Positions 1 to 6,236 of a DNA stretch of 13,718 bases are shown in pieces. Under the pieces are notes generated by a model. That model made no database searches. It was given only the letters and a program-made list of their open reading frames with translations, and had not been told where the DNA came from. The stretch is taken from the NCBI GenBank assembly GCA_045577595.1, contig JAZNIR010000095.1, positions 1-13,718 on the forward strand. The letters run 5' to 3'. Source of the DNA: Scatosoma sp045577595. Lineage in GTDB: Bacteria; Bacillota; Clostridia; Christensenellales; Borkfalkiaceae. Position 1 is the stretch's first letter; the number at the start of each line of letters is the position of its first letter. A program made the translations under genes and the position numbers.

Positions 1-58
1 CGTACGGTTTTTGCGGTATATATAGGTATAGAAAAAAATAAAAATAACGGAGAAAATC
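1..58 (+). promoter_or_regulatory. Upstream leader of the sigma operon with possible alternative-sigma promoter
   Basis: These bases precede the STAS gene and end with the SD GGAG (49-52). GGTTTT (6-11) and AGGTAT (24-29), 12 bp apart, loosely resemble the GTTTAA / GGGTAT boxes of SigB-type promoters, which would fit autoregulation. The match is weak, and a sigma-A promoter could lie off the window. Confidence 0.25.
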
Positions 59-61
59 GTG

Positions 62-370
62 ATGGAACAAGTAAAAATTTTGCAAAACGACGATGGTAAA
101 ATGCTTGTCAAGTTGTCGGGGGATATTGATTTGGGCAACGCGGAAAGCTTTTATCAAACGGTGATGGACGGATACAAATCGGCGCCTGCGGACGTCGTAT
201 TCGATTGCGAAGCGTTGGATTTTATCGACAGTACGACGCTGGGTACGTTTGTGAAAATTTTAAAAACGTTGAAAACGGACGGGCGCAGTATGCGTTTAAC
301 TAAATTACAGCCGAAAATCAAAAAACTCTTTTTGATTTGTTCGTTGGATAGCATTATGGAGCTTGACTGA
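62..370 (+). CDS. STAS-domain anti-sigma-factor antagonist (RsbV/SpoIIAA-like)
   Basis: This 102-residue protein is a single STAS domain, the usual length for RsbV and SpoIIAA. The N-terminal strand segment LSGDIDLG and the central FIDSTTLGTF motif (about residues 54-63) match the family. The Ser of DST (residue 57) lines up with the serine that RsbW/SpoIIAB kinases phosphorylate (RsbV Ser56, SpoIIAA Ser58). By family knowledge, the unphosphorylated form binds the anti-sigma factor and frees the sigma factor. The start is a GTG-ATG pair at 59-64. A GGAG at 49-52 stands 9 nt from the ATG and 6 nt from the GTG; I take the ATG, but the GTG is possible. It is the first gene of the operon and is followed after 1 nt by the RsbW-like gene. 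Its position and the intact phosphosite suggest a working switch. The target kinase is uncertain because the next gene lacks ATP-binding residues. Confidence 0.9.
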   Translation: MEQVKILQNDDGKMLVKLSGDIDLGNAESFYQTVMDGYKSAPADVVFDCEALDFIDSTTLGTFVKILKTLKTDGRSMRLTKLQPKIKKLFLICSLDSIMELD

Positions 371-371
371 T

Positions 372-725
372 ATGGAAAAATTCGTAATCAATACACCCTT
401 ATCGGGCGAATATTTCACCACCGTACGTTTGACGACGGGCGGGGTTTGCGCGCTTGCGGGTTTCGACGTGGATACGGCGGAAGATTTTAAAGTGTGCGTA
501 ACGGAAAGTTTATTGATATTAAAACGCAACGGATACAGTAGCGCCGACGTAACCTTTACGGTTGGCGAAACGCTCGCTTGCGAAATTGCGGGCAAGGGCG
601 ACGGCGTAGCGGAAGAAAGCGGTTTGGAAGACGAAATTTCCCGTTCGTTGCTTTCCGCTTTGCTTGGGAAAGTGGAATTTGCGGACGAAAACGGCAAGAT
701 AGAAAAAATCGTGTTTGAAGGCTGA
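372..725 (+). CDS. Degenerate RsbW/SpoIIAB-like anti-sigma factor lacking ATP-binding motifs
   Basis: This 117-residue protein aligns over its first ~75 residues with RsbW/SpoIIAB. RLTTGGVCALAGF matches the helix-1 region of RsbW, and EDFKVCVTESLLILKRNGY (37-55) lies on the N-box (SpoIIAB: SEAVTNAIIHGY). The N-box Glu is kept (E45), but the Mg/ATP-binding Asn is I49. The DxG of the next box is replaced (EIAGKGDG, 71-78), and no GxGL-type glycine box follows. The C-terminal 40 residues are predicted helix then strand, as in the fold. I infer a GHKL-fold protein unable to bind ATP, perhaps still binding sigma or STAS. The ATG at 372 lies 1 nt after the STAS stop, with GGAG at 358-361; a TTG at 363 is less likely. 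It sits in the spoIIAB slot before the sigma gene. Homology is recognised by eye only, so it could be a more distant protein of similar fold. Confidence 0.7.
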   Translation: MEKFVINTPLSGEYFTTVRLTTGGVCALAGFDVDTAEDFKVCVTESLLILKRNGYSSADVTFTVGETLACEIAGKGDGVAEESGLEDEISRSLLSALLGKVEFADENGKIEKIVFEG

Positions 726-732
726 CGGGGGA

Positions 733-1467
733 ATGGACGAAAAGGTAAACGCGCTGTTTGAGCGTTACAAAGAGACGGGCGATATCGCCGTGCGAAACGC
801 GATAGCCGAAAAGTATCTCTACATAGCGGATATTCTCGCTAAAAAATTCGTGGGGCGGGGTGTGGAGTACGACGACTTGAAACAAGTGGCGTCGTACGCG
901 CTTTTGCGTGGTATCGACAGGTTCGACCCTGCGCTCGGTATGCAGTTCACCACGTTTATTACGCCCACCATTACGGGGGAAATTAAAAATTATTTCCGCG
1001 ATAAATCGCGGGTGGTAAAGTTGCCCCGTCGATTGAGCGAACTTGGCGCGTCCATTCGTCGTTTTTCTTCCGATTACGAAACGGAAAACGGCGTAAAACC
1101 GAGCGTGCGAATCATTGCCGAACGTCTTTCGCTCACCGAAGAAGAAGTGGTGAAAGCGTTGGAAATCGGCGGTGTGGTTTCGCTTGACGGAATGGCGGGG
1201 GAAAGCGAAGACGGGGAAAACAAATCGTTGTATTCGTTGCTTTCCGACGGCGAAGATAAATACGAAGAATTTGAAACGAAAGAAGCGTTGCGAAGCGCGA
1301 TGAAAGATTTTTCCGATACGGAAAAGGCGGTGATAAAATACCGCTACGTAAACGGGTATTCGCAAAGCGAAACGGCAAATAGGCTGGGCGTTTCGCAAAT
1401 GTTCGTTTCGCGTATGGAACGGAAATTGTTGCTCCGATTAAAAGAAACGTTAAAAGACAGTATATAA
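733..1467 (+). CDS. SigB/SigF/SigG-family RNA polymerase sigma factor
   Basis: This 244-residue sigma-70-family factor should direct RNA polymerase to an alternative promoter set. Region 2 spans about residues 24-95, with YDDLKQVASYALLRGIDRFD then FTTFITPTITGEIKNYFRDK, closely matching B. subtilis SigB. VKLPRR at 96-100 is the SigB-like VHVPRR element. Region 3 covers about 100-170, and region 4 about 185-240 has a clear HTH (YSQSETANRLGVSQMFVSRMERK). Length and architecture are complete, with no region 1. An acidic loop at 156-184 between regions 3 and 4 is somewhat long. The ATG at 733 follows the upstream stop by 7 nt; GAAGG at 717-721 and a G-run touching the ATG are the only SD candidates, so translation may be coupled to the upstream gene. 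A TTG at 715 is a weaker alternative start. Its partners are presumably the STAS and two GHKL-like proteins around it. Confidence 0.95.
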   Translation: MDEKVNALFERYKETGDIAVRNAIAEKYLYIADILAKKFVGRGVEYDDLKQVASYALLRGIDRFDPALGMQFTTFITPTITGEIKNYFRDKSRVVKLPRRLSELGASIRRFSSDYETENGVKPSVRIIAERLSLTEEEVVKALEIGGVVSLDGMAGESEDGENKSLYSLLSDGEDKYEEFETKEALRSAMKDFSDTEKAVIKYRYVNGYSQSETANRLGVSQMFVSRMERKLLLRLKETLKDSI

Positions 1468-1496
1468 TCCAAAAAACGAAAAAGGGGGAAAGGCGT

Positions 1497-1856
1497 ATGA
1501 CGTACGAAATAAAAGATATGCTTGCTATGCGCACCGCGATTGCCGAGTTTTGCGCCTTTCTTTCGCGGGAAAAAGTGCCCGAAAACGGCGTGTTTAACAG
1601 CCGTTTAACGCTCAATGAATTGGTGGGCAACGTGTTGCGCCACACCGACGGCGAAGCGATTTTTCGCGGGGAAATTAAAGACGGATTTATCGAATTGTCG
1701 GTGTTTTCCAACCGCCCGTTTACACCCCCGAAAACAACCCAGCGGGTGGACGTTTACGCCGAACACGGCAGGGGACTGTTTCTTGTCGATAGCTTTTGCG
1801 AGAAACGCGAAACGATTGGGGATAGCGGTATTTTCGTAAAAATCCGTATTGAATAA
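1497..1856 (+). CDS. Small GHKL-fold ATPase/serine kinase (RsbW/RsbT-like)
   Basis: This 119-residue protein is a stand-alone histidine-kinase-like ATPase domain. The N-box LTLNELVGNVLRHT (37-50) has both E41 and N45 in the positions used for Mg-ATP binding. The glycine-rich box AEHGRGLFLVDSF (88-100) is intact. Between them, the usual VxDxGxxF motif reads VFSNRPF (69-75), so the adenine-contacting Asp is not evident. By family it would phosphorylate a STAS protein and/or bind a sigma factor; the STAS protein at the head of the operon is the obvious candidate substrate (inference). The start is ATG with a strong GGGGGAAAGG upstream (1483-1493), 29 nt after the sigma stop. A terminator follows directly, so it is the last gene. 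A kinase placed after the sigma gene differs from both the spoIIA and the sigB order. Confidence 0.8.
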   Translation: MTYEIKDMLAMRTAIAEFCAFLSREKVPENGVFNSRLTLNELVGNVLRHTDGEAIFRGEIKDGFIELSVFSNRPFTPPKTTQRVDVYAEHGRGLFLVDSFCEKRETIGDSGIFVKIRIE

Positions 1857-1872
1857 AAAAAATAAAAGATTG

Positions 1873-1910
1873 CCCGCAAACGATTATTCGTTTGCGGGTG
1901 TTCGTTTTCT
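1873..1910 (+). terminator. Rho-independent terminator of the sigma operon
   Basis: A perfect 11-bp stem (1873-1883 with 1888-1898, arm CCCGCAAACGA) has a 4-nt loop and a T-rich tail (TGTTCGTTTTCT). It begins 17 nt after the last stop codon and closes the four-gene operon. Confidence 0.9.
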
Positions 1911-1922
1911 ATAAAGATAACG

Positions 1923-1956
1923 AAAAAAGCAACTTCCAAAAAGGAAGTTGCTTTTT
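1923..1956. terminator. Bidirectional terminator between convergent genes
   Basis: A 14-bp perfect inverted repeat (1924-1937 with 1943-1956, arm AAAAAGCAACTTCC) has a 5-nt A loop, with T-runs at the 3' end on both strands. It lies 31 nt past the stop of the minus-strand membrane-protein gene and is probably that gene's terminator. It also backs up the sigma operon terminator. Confidence 0.9.
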
Positions 1957-1987
1957 ATGTAAGTACAAATTTTACGAAAACGTAACG

Positions 1988-3478
1988 TTACATTTTTACT
2001 GCGAATTCGTACATCTTCGCAAGCAAACCGTCGGGAATTCTGTCTCTGTATTGACCGAGATAGATAAACACTTTCTTAAAGAACGTCTTGTTGTCGCCAC
2101 CCACTTGATAATCGGGGATTTCGGGCATAACGCCTTTAAATCTCACGATAAACAATTCGGTGAATTGATTTCTTTCTTCGTTGGAAAGAATAGCGATAAA
2201 CGGGTCGAAACTTCTCGAATTGTAGAAATCGTAACCAGCCGTTTGTACGGGTTGTTCCACAACGGGTGCGGGAGCGGGTTCGTCGTCCGCAAGTTCGATA
2301 GGAGCGGGTTCTTCAACGGGCGTTTCTTCTACGACTTCCGCCATAGCGACGCCACACACGGGACCGCCTTCGTAAGGAACGGCTTCCGCAAATTCTTCCA
2401 CGACGAATTCTTCGTTTTCTTCTTTCGTTTCTTCAACGGGAGCGGGTTCTTCTGCAACCGGCGCGGTTTCTTTCGCGGGGCTTGCTTTCTTAATCGCTAC
2501 TGCCGTGAAGATGATTTGGAATAAGGTAACGACGGCTGTTGCAATCGCTACAATCAGGAATTTGTTCGATTTTTCGGGGGTTGCAATCGCGATATAGCAA
2601 ACGACCGCCGCTAAAATAAATTGCAACACCAAACGGAACATATCGAAACGCAAACCTTTCTTCCAACGCATACGGAGCGCTGCGAAAAGGGTGGTAAACG
2701 CCATAAAGCCAACGAGCGTTAAGCCTACGATTTTAAGCGTAAGGAAGTTGGGAAGTTTATCAACGCCTGCCGTGAATTCGAAGGGGTATTTTACGTACGA
2801 ACCGAGCATAACCGCCGTTACGCCAAGCGTTACGATAAATTGCAAGAAGTTGCCAAACGCTTTACCGCCTTTCTTCGCAATCGCGAATACGAGCCACAAC
2901 AAAACGCCAACGCCAGCAAGCGCTACGGCAATCCAATCCTTTGCGTGTTCACCTGTTGCGGCATAATAAAGGGCGTCGCCACCAACGACGTGTGCGCACC
3001 AAGCTGCCGTAAAGAAGAAACAAGTGATGGCAAACATAGCGGGCGCTTTTTTAGACGTAAACACCGTTAAAATGCCGAAAAGTACGCTGATTGCAAGGAA
3101 GAGCAAGAATACGTAGAACGAAACGGTTCCTACGTCCATTGCAACTATATCTTTGCTTAAAGCGGGCAACACGCCGAAAAGCTTTTCAGGCAAATTCTTT
3201 AATTCTTTTACAACGTCGAACGCTTTCATTTCCGTTGCGCCGATTGCAAAGAACTCCAACTTAACAAGGAAGAAAACGAGAATGCTTGCAATGGCAAGTA
3301 ACGGCGCGAAAAGACGATAAACGACGTTCTTTTTCTTTTTGGGAGCGGGCGTCGTTTCCGTCGTTTCTTCGACGGGTTCGTGCACGGGCGGTTCGAAACC
3401 TTCCGGCAACGTAGTGGGTAAAGATTCGGGATAAAGTACCGAGCCTTGCTCGATAAGGTTGGTATCCACGTTACTCAT
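1988..3478 (-). CDS. Multi-pass membrane protein with acidic Pro/Glu linker and C-terminal domain of unknown function
   Basis: I do not recognise a named family. The 496-residue protein has a cytoplasm-like N-tail rich in Pro and Glu ending in KKKK (47-50). About eight hydrophobic segments follow (roughly 56-76, 117-140, 147-164, 182-201, 208-228, 247-268, 281-299, 306-328). Next is a low-complexity linker with repeated PAPVEE-like units (about 332-415), and last an 80-residue soluble domain (416-496). That domain opens with YDFYNSRSFDPFIAILSNEE, continues with FTELFI and YQVGGDNK, and ends with FIYLGQYRDRIPDGLL. The positive-inside pattern suggests that both ends are cytoplasmic. The ATG has AGGAG at 3487-3491, 8 nt away, and a near-perfect sigma-A promoter upstream. 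The gene stands alone between a terminator and its promoter. It may be a membrane anchor for a protein-protein contact domain, but no function can be assigned. Confidence 0.88.
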   Translation of the reverse strand: MSNVDTNLIEQGSVLYPESLPTTLPEGFEPPVHEPVEETTETTPAPKKKKNVVYRLFAPLLAIASILVFFLVKLEFFAIGATEMKAFDVVKELKNLPEKLFGVLPALSKDIVAMDVGTVSFYVFLLFLAISVLFGILTVFTSKKAPAMFAITCFFFTAAWCAHVVGGDALYYAATGEHAKDWIAVALAGVGVLLWLVFAIAKKGGKAFGNFLQFIVTLGVTAVMLGSYVKYPFEFTAGVDKLPNFLTLKIVGLTLVGFMAFTTLFAALRMRWKKGLRFDMFRLVLQFILAAVVCYIAIATPEKSNKFLIVAIATAVVTLFQIIFTAVAIKKASPAKETAPVAEEPAPVEETKEENEEFVVEEFAEAVPYEGGPVCGVAMAEVVEETPVEEPAPIELADDEPAPAPVVEQPVQTAGYDFYNSRSFDPFIAILSNEERNQFTELFIVRFKGVMPEIPDYQVGGDNKTFFKKVFIYLGQYRDRIPDGLLAKMYEFAVKM

Positions 3479-3561
3479 AATACAATCTCCTAAAAGATAT
3501 TTTTTGAAAGTTTTCTACGCTATGATAAAAAAGGCAAAGAGAAACTATCCATATTTATTGT

Positions 3562-3590
3562 ATTATATCACTTTCCTTGAAATATGTCAA
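3562..3590 (-). promoter_or_regulatory. Sigma-A-type promoter for the membrane-protein gene
   Basis: Read on the minus strand there is TTGACA (3585-3590), a 17-bp spacer and TATAAT (3562-3567): a perfect consensus. It lies 84 nt upstream of the start codon, so the 5' leader would be about 77 nt. Confidence 0.85.
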
Positions 3591-3681
3591 TAATAAAAAA
3601 AGCATTTTCCGCTTTTTTAAGAAAAAGTTTATAAATTTATAAAAAAATGTTTTCCTATCCGTGTGAACGCGTAAAAAATCC

Positions 3682-3710
3682 TTGAAAAAAAATTTTTTTT
3701 AGGGTATAAT
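3682..3710 (+). promoter_or_regulatory. Sigma-A-type promoter for the regulator-protease operon
   Basis: TTGAAA (3682-3687), a 17-bp spacer and TATAAT (3705-3710). The spacer and the -35 share an A8T8 tract (3685-3700), which should bend the DNA. The start codon is 77 nt downstream of the -10 box. Confidence 0.85.
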
Positions 3711-3787
3711 AGAAAAGTAAAAAGAAAAACTTTTTAAGCCTTTTAAAAAAGCGCGGATAAAACCGCCTGTAAGTGGGGAAAATACGT

Positions 3788-4807
3788 ATGACGGAACTTG
3801 AAAAAATCACGAGTGAAATTGCAGAAAAATTAAACGTAGAGCTTTTGTTTTACACGGAAAACGCCCGTTCTACCGATATGCCCGTTTACGATAAGCCGTT
3901 TGAAAACGTGGTGGACGACGGCGAATACACCTATTTCCGCTTTACCTTTAAAGGGGTGGGATACGTCGGCGTGTTAAAAGGCACGGGGGAGAGAGAAAAA
4001 GGTTACGCTACGTTGTTACCCGTGTATATCGAAAGCTCCGCCGACAGAGAAACCGACCTTTCCAAAACGGAATATTTAAAACGCATTTTGCTTGGGGAAT
4101 GTTCGTCGTTGGGTATTTATAAATACGCGTCGAAATTCGCCGTAAGGGGCTCGGCTTGTTTTGCTATCGTAATTCGCGTGCCGAAAATGATGAAAGAAAC
4201 GGTGGCGATTATCGAACAGTACGGCGGGAACAGTTTGGATACGGTGGTGGAAATTTCCGACGACACTTGCGTACTCGTAAAGTACGTGGACGGCGCGGAA
4301 AACGAATACCAATCTTCCGTCGATTACGCGGAATTTCTCGCGCAGTCGTTAAAAGAAGAATTGGGGATTAGCGTGCAAGTAGGGGTAGGCCCGACGGTGC
4401 GGGAGCTCAAAGACGTTTCGCAATCGTATGCGCGCGCGGAAAATACCATTCGTTACGCGGACGTATTCGAAGCGAAGGGAAACGTACATTCTTATCGGGA
4501 ATTCGTGCTCGTGAAAATGTTGGAAGATATTCCCGAAGGGAAGCTTGCCGAATATCTTGCCGACTTGACGGACGAAAACGCGCGTGAAACGTTAGAAGAT
4601 GAAGAAATGGTGGCGACGGCGGAAGAATTTTTACGGTGTAGTTTAAACGCGTTGGAAACTTCCCGTAATTTGTATATGCACCGCAATACTTTGTTATACC
4701 GTTTGGATAAAATCGAAAAAGCGACGGGATTGAATATCCGCTCCTTTTCGGACGCCGTGTCTTTCCGCGTGCTTACCATCATTCACCGCTTGCTCGGAAA
4801 AAGATAA
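3788..4807 (+). CDS. PucR/CdaR-family helix-turn-helix transcriptional regulator
   Basis: This 339-residue predicted DNA-binding regulator has the C-terminal helix-turn-helix of the PucR/CdaR family. It is visible at about 276-335 as a helical FLRCSLNALETSRNLY followed by MHRNTLLYRLDKIE and a GLNIRSFSDAV tail, all typical of the family. The middle (about 120-240) resembles the GGDEF-like domain usual in these proteins, with CFAIVIRV near the start, ISVQVGVG, and SQSYARAENTIRYA near the end. No catalytic GGDEF is present, as expected. The N-terminal 100 residues are an unassigned, possibly ligand-sensing domain. I place the start at ATG 3788, because GGGG at 3775-3778 is spaced 9 nt from it; the in-frame GTG at 3773 has no SD. 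An S41 protease gene follows after 24 nt, so the two are likely cotranscribed. Family members often respond to metabolites; the signal here is unknown. Confidence 0.88.
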   Translation: MTELEKITSEIAEKLNVELLFYTENARSTDMPVYDKPFENVVDDGEYTYFRFTFKGVGYVGVLKGTGEREKGYATLLPVYIESSADRETDLSKTEYLKRILLGECSSLGIYKYASKFAVRGSACFAIVIRVPKMMKETVAIIEQYGGNSLDTVVEISDDTCVLVKYVDGAENEYQSSVDYAEFLAQSLKEELGISVQVGVGPTVRELKDVSQSYARAENTIRYADVFEAKGNVHSYREFVLVKMLEDIPEGKLAEYLADLTDENARETLEDEEMVATAEEFLRCSLNALETSRNLYMHRNTLLYRLDKIEKATGLNIRSFSDAVSFRVLTIIHRLLGKR

Positions 4808-4831
4808 AAGGATTGTAAAGTAGGGAGAAGT

Positions 4832-6157
4832 ATGCGCAAAGCAACGAACGATTTGCAACAAAACGCGCCGACGAAGCGCAAAAAAATATGGAATTACGTT
4901 ATAGTGGCGCTTATTGCCACTATTTGCTTTTTGAGCGGTTGTTTGACGATGTGGCTTTCTTTGGATAAAGAAATACGCACGCTGATTACGCTAAAAAAAC
5001 GCATTGATTCCTCGTACGTGTACGATATTTCCGACGAAGATTTTTACAGCGCGGTGTTCGACTGTATCAATCAAAACTTGCTTGATAAATATTCTGCGTA
5101 TATGACGCAAGAAGAATATGAAGAAATGCTTGCCAAAAGCGCGGGAAAACGGGACGGCGTAGGCTTGGAATTTAGCACGAAAACGCCGAGTGGCGAAGAT
5201 AGATTGCTGATTGTGCGCGTAACGGGCAATTCTCCCGCAGAAAGGGCGGGGATTTTCTCGGGCGACGAAATCGTGGCGTACGGCAAAACGGAAGAAACGC
5301 TTATAGACAACCGTTCGTACACCGATTTTCGCGCGTTCGTAGACGGCTTGCAAGCGGGTGAAAGCCTTTGTTTGAAAGTGTTGCGAGGCGGTGCGTACGA
5401 ATATTTTACGCTTACGCCCGCGCTTTACGTGGAGAATTACGTGTTTTACCGCACGAACGCTACCGCTTACCGTTTTACGGGCGGAAACGCATTGACCTTT
5501 ACGCAATATAACGAGCCGTTGGAAACGCTGGCAAACGATACGGCGTATATCCGTTTAACGCAGTTTAACGGGAATGCAAGCGAACAGTTTGATAGAGCGA
5601 TGGCGCAGTTTAAAACGGACGGAAAAATCAATTTGATTTTAGATTTGCGCGGAAACGGCGGGGGATATTTGGATATTATGCAACGAATTGCAGGGTATTT
5701 TTGCAAAAATTCGGACGAAATGTATCCCGTCGTCGTAACGTCCAAAAGTAAGAGCGGAAACGTAGAAAGATACCGCGCCAACGGCAACCGCTTTTACGAT
5801 TATTTCACTAAAAACAGCCGTATTTGCGTATTGGCGGACAGTTCTACGGCGTCGGCGTCCGAATGCTTGCTGGGTTGTATGCTCGATTACGGCGCGATTT
5901 CTTATAAAGATATTTGCCTTTCAATGCGTGGTGGCGTAGCCAAAACGTACGGCAAAGGGATTATGCAAACCACCTATCAGCTTTCTTTATTCGAACGGGA
6001 CGCGGTAAAATTGACGACGGCGAAAATTTATTGGCCGATAAGCGGAAACTGTATTCACGAAAGGGGAATATTGCCGATTGACGGAGCGAAAAGCGTGGAC
6101 GAAAATTATCAAAAAGACGAGGAAATCAAGCAAGCAATCTCGGCTTTATTTGTTTAA
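4832..6157 (+). CDS. S41 C-terminal-processing peptidase with PDZ domain, membrane-anchored
   Basis: This 441-residue protein resembles the CtpA/CtpB family, which cleaves extracytoplasmic substrates near their C-termini. KRKK (15-18) precedes a hydrophobic segment (about 19-42), giving an N-terminal anchor. A PDZ domain spans about 108-195 (GVGLEF, then NSPAERAGIFSGDEIVAYG). The S41 core follows: LILDLRGNGGGYL (268-280), STASASE (338-344) and TYGKGIMQ (372-379). By comparison with CtpB (Ser309, Lys334, Gln338), the catalytic residues should be S341, K375 and Q379, all present. The Ser-Lys distance is 34 residues against 25 in CtpB, so there is an insertion between them. LSGC at 34-37 resembles a lipobox, but the hydrophobic stretch runs on past it. 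An AGGGAGAAG SD precedes the ATG. It is probably cotranscribed with the regulator upstream, and a terminator follows. Confidence 0.92.
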   Translation: MRKATNDLQQNAPTKRKKIWNYVIVALIATICFLSGCLTMWLSLDKEIRTLITLKKRIDSSYVYDISDEDFYSAVFDCINQNLLDKYSAYMTQEEYEEMLAKSAGKRDGVGLEFSTKTPSGEDRLLIVRVTGNSPAERAGIFSGDEIVAYGKTEETLIDNRSYTDFRAFVDGLQAGESLCLKVLRGGAYEYFTLTPALYVENYVFYRTNATAYRFTGGNALTFTQYNEPLETLANDTAYIRLTQFNGNASEQFDRAMAQFKTDGKINLILDLRGNGGGYLDIMQRIAGYFCKNSDEMYPVVVTSKSKSGNVERYRANGNRFYDYFTKNSRICVLADSSTASASECLLGCMLDYGAISYKDICLSMRGGVAKTYGKGIMQTTYQLSLFERDAVKLTTAKIYWPISGNCIHERGILPIDGAKSVDENYQKDEEIKQAISALFV

Positions 6158-6200
6158 TTTTGATAAAACGGACGGGGTAAGTACCCGTTGAACATAAAAT

Positions 6201-6236
6201 ACAAAACCGCGTACCTTTTCGGATACGCGGTTTTGT
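6201..6236. terminator. Terminator after the S41 peptidase gene
   Basis: A 13-bp perfect stem (6201-6213 with 6224-6236, arm ACAAAACCGCGTA) may extend by two G-C pairs past a bulged A to a TTTTC loop. The T-rich 3' arm ends TTTTGT on the + strand and is followed by T-rich sequence on the minus strand too. It serves the regulator-protease unit. Confidence 0.85.

Larger units (their letters stand above)
3479..3787. other. AT-rich divergent intergenic region with two promoters and a 16-bp palindrome
   Basis: This 309-base gap holds the two divergent promoters listed separately. Between them lie a weak A/T hairpin (3596-3603 with 3611-3618) and a perfect 16-bp palindrome TTTATAAATTTATAAA (3628-3643). 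An A8T8 tract lies at 3685-3700. I see no gene or structured RNA in it. Confidence 0.7.

Noticed and set aside
556..1398. Long open frame of 280 codons on the minus strand
   Set aside because: It lies antisense to the sigma-factor gene, has Phe/Arg-rich composition and no recognisable motif or SD. It arises from the skewed codon use of the real gene.
59..1467. A true sporulation spoIIA operon (spoIIAA-spoIIAB-sigF)
   Set aside because: The gene order matches, but the second protein lacks every ATP-binding feature of SpoIIAB, and a further GHKL gene follows sigma. The sigma factor reads at least as close to SigB, and no other sporulation gene is present.
1892..2524. Plus-strand frame of 210 codons starting inside the terminator region
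   Set aside because: It begins within a terminator hairpin, reads through a second one and then lies antisense to the membrane-protein gene. No SD or promoter is visible.
4991..5506. Minus-strand frame of 171 codons
   Set aside because: It is antisense to the S41 protease gene over its PDZ region, has no motif, and its composition is typical of a shadow frame.
6172..6188. Second terminator hairpin (ACGGGGTA / TACCCGT)
   Set aside because: The stem is only about five to seven pairs with a bulge and a two-base loop if fully paired, and no T-run follows. The real terminator is at 6201-6236.
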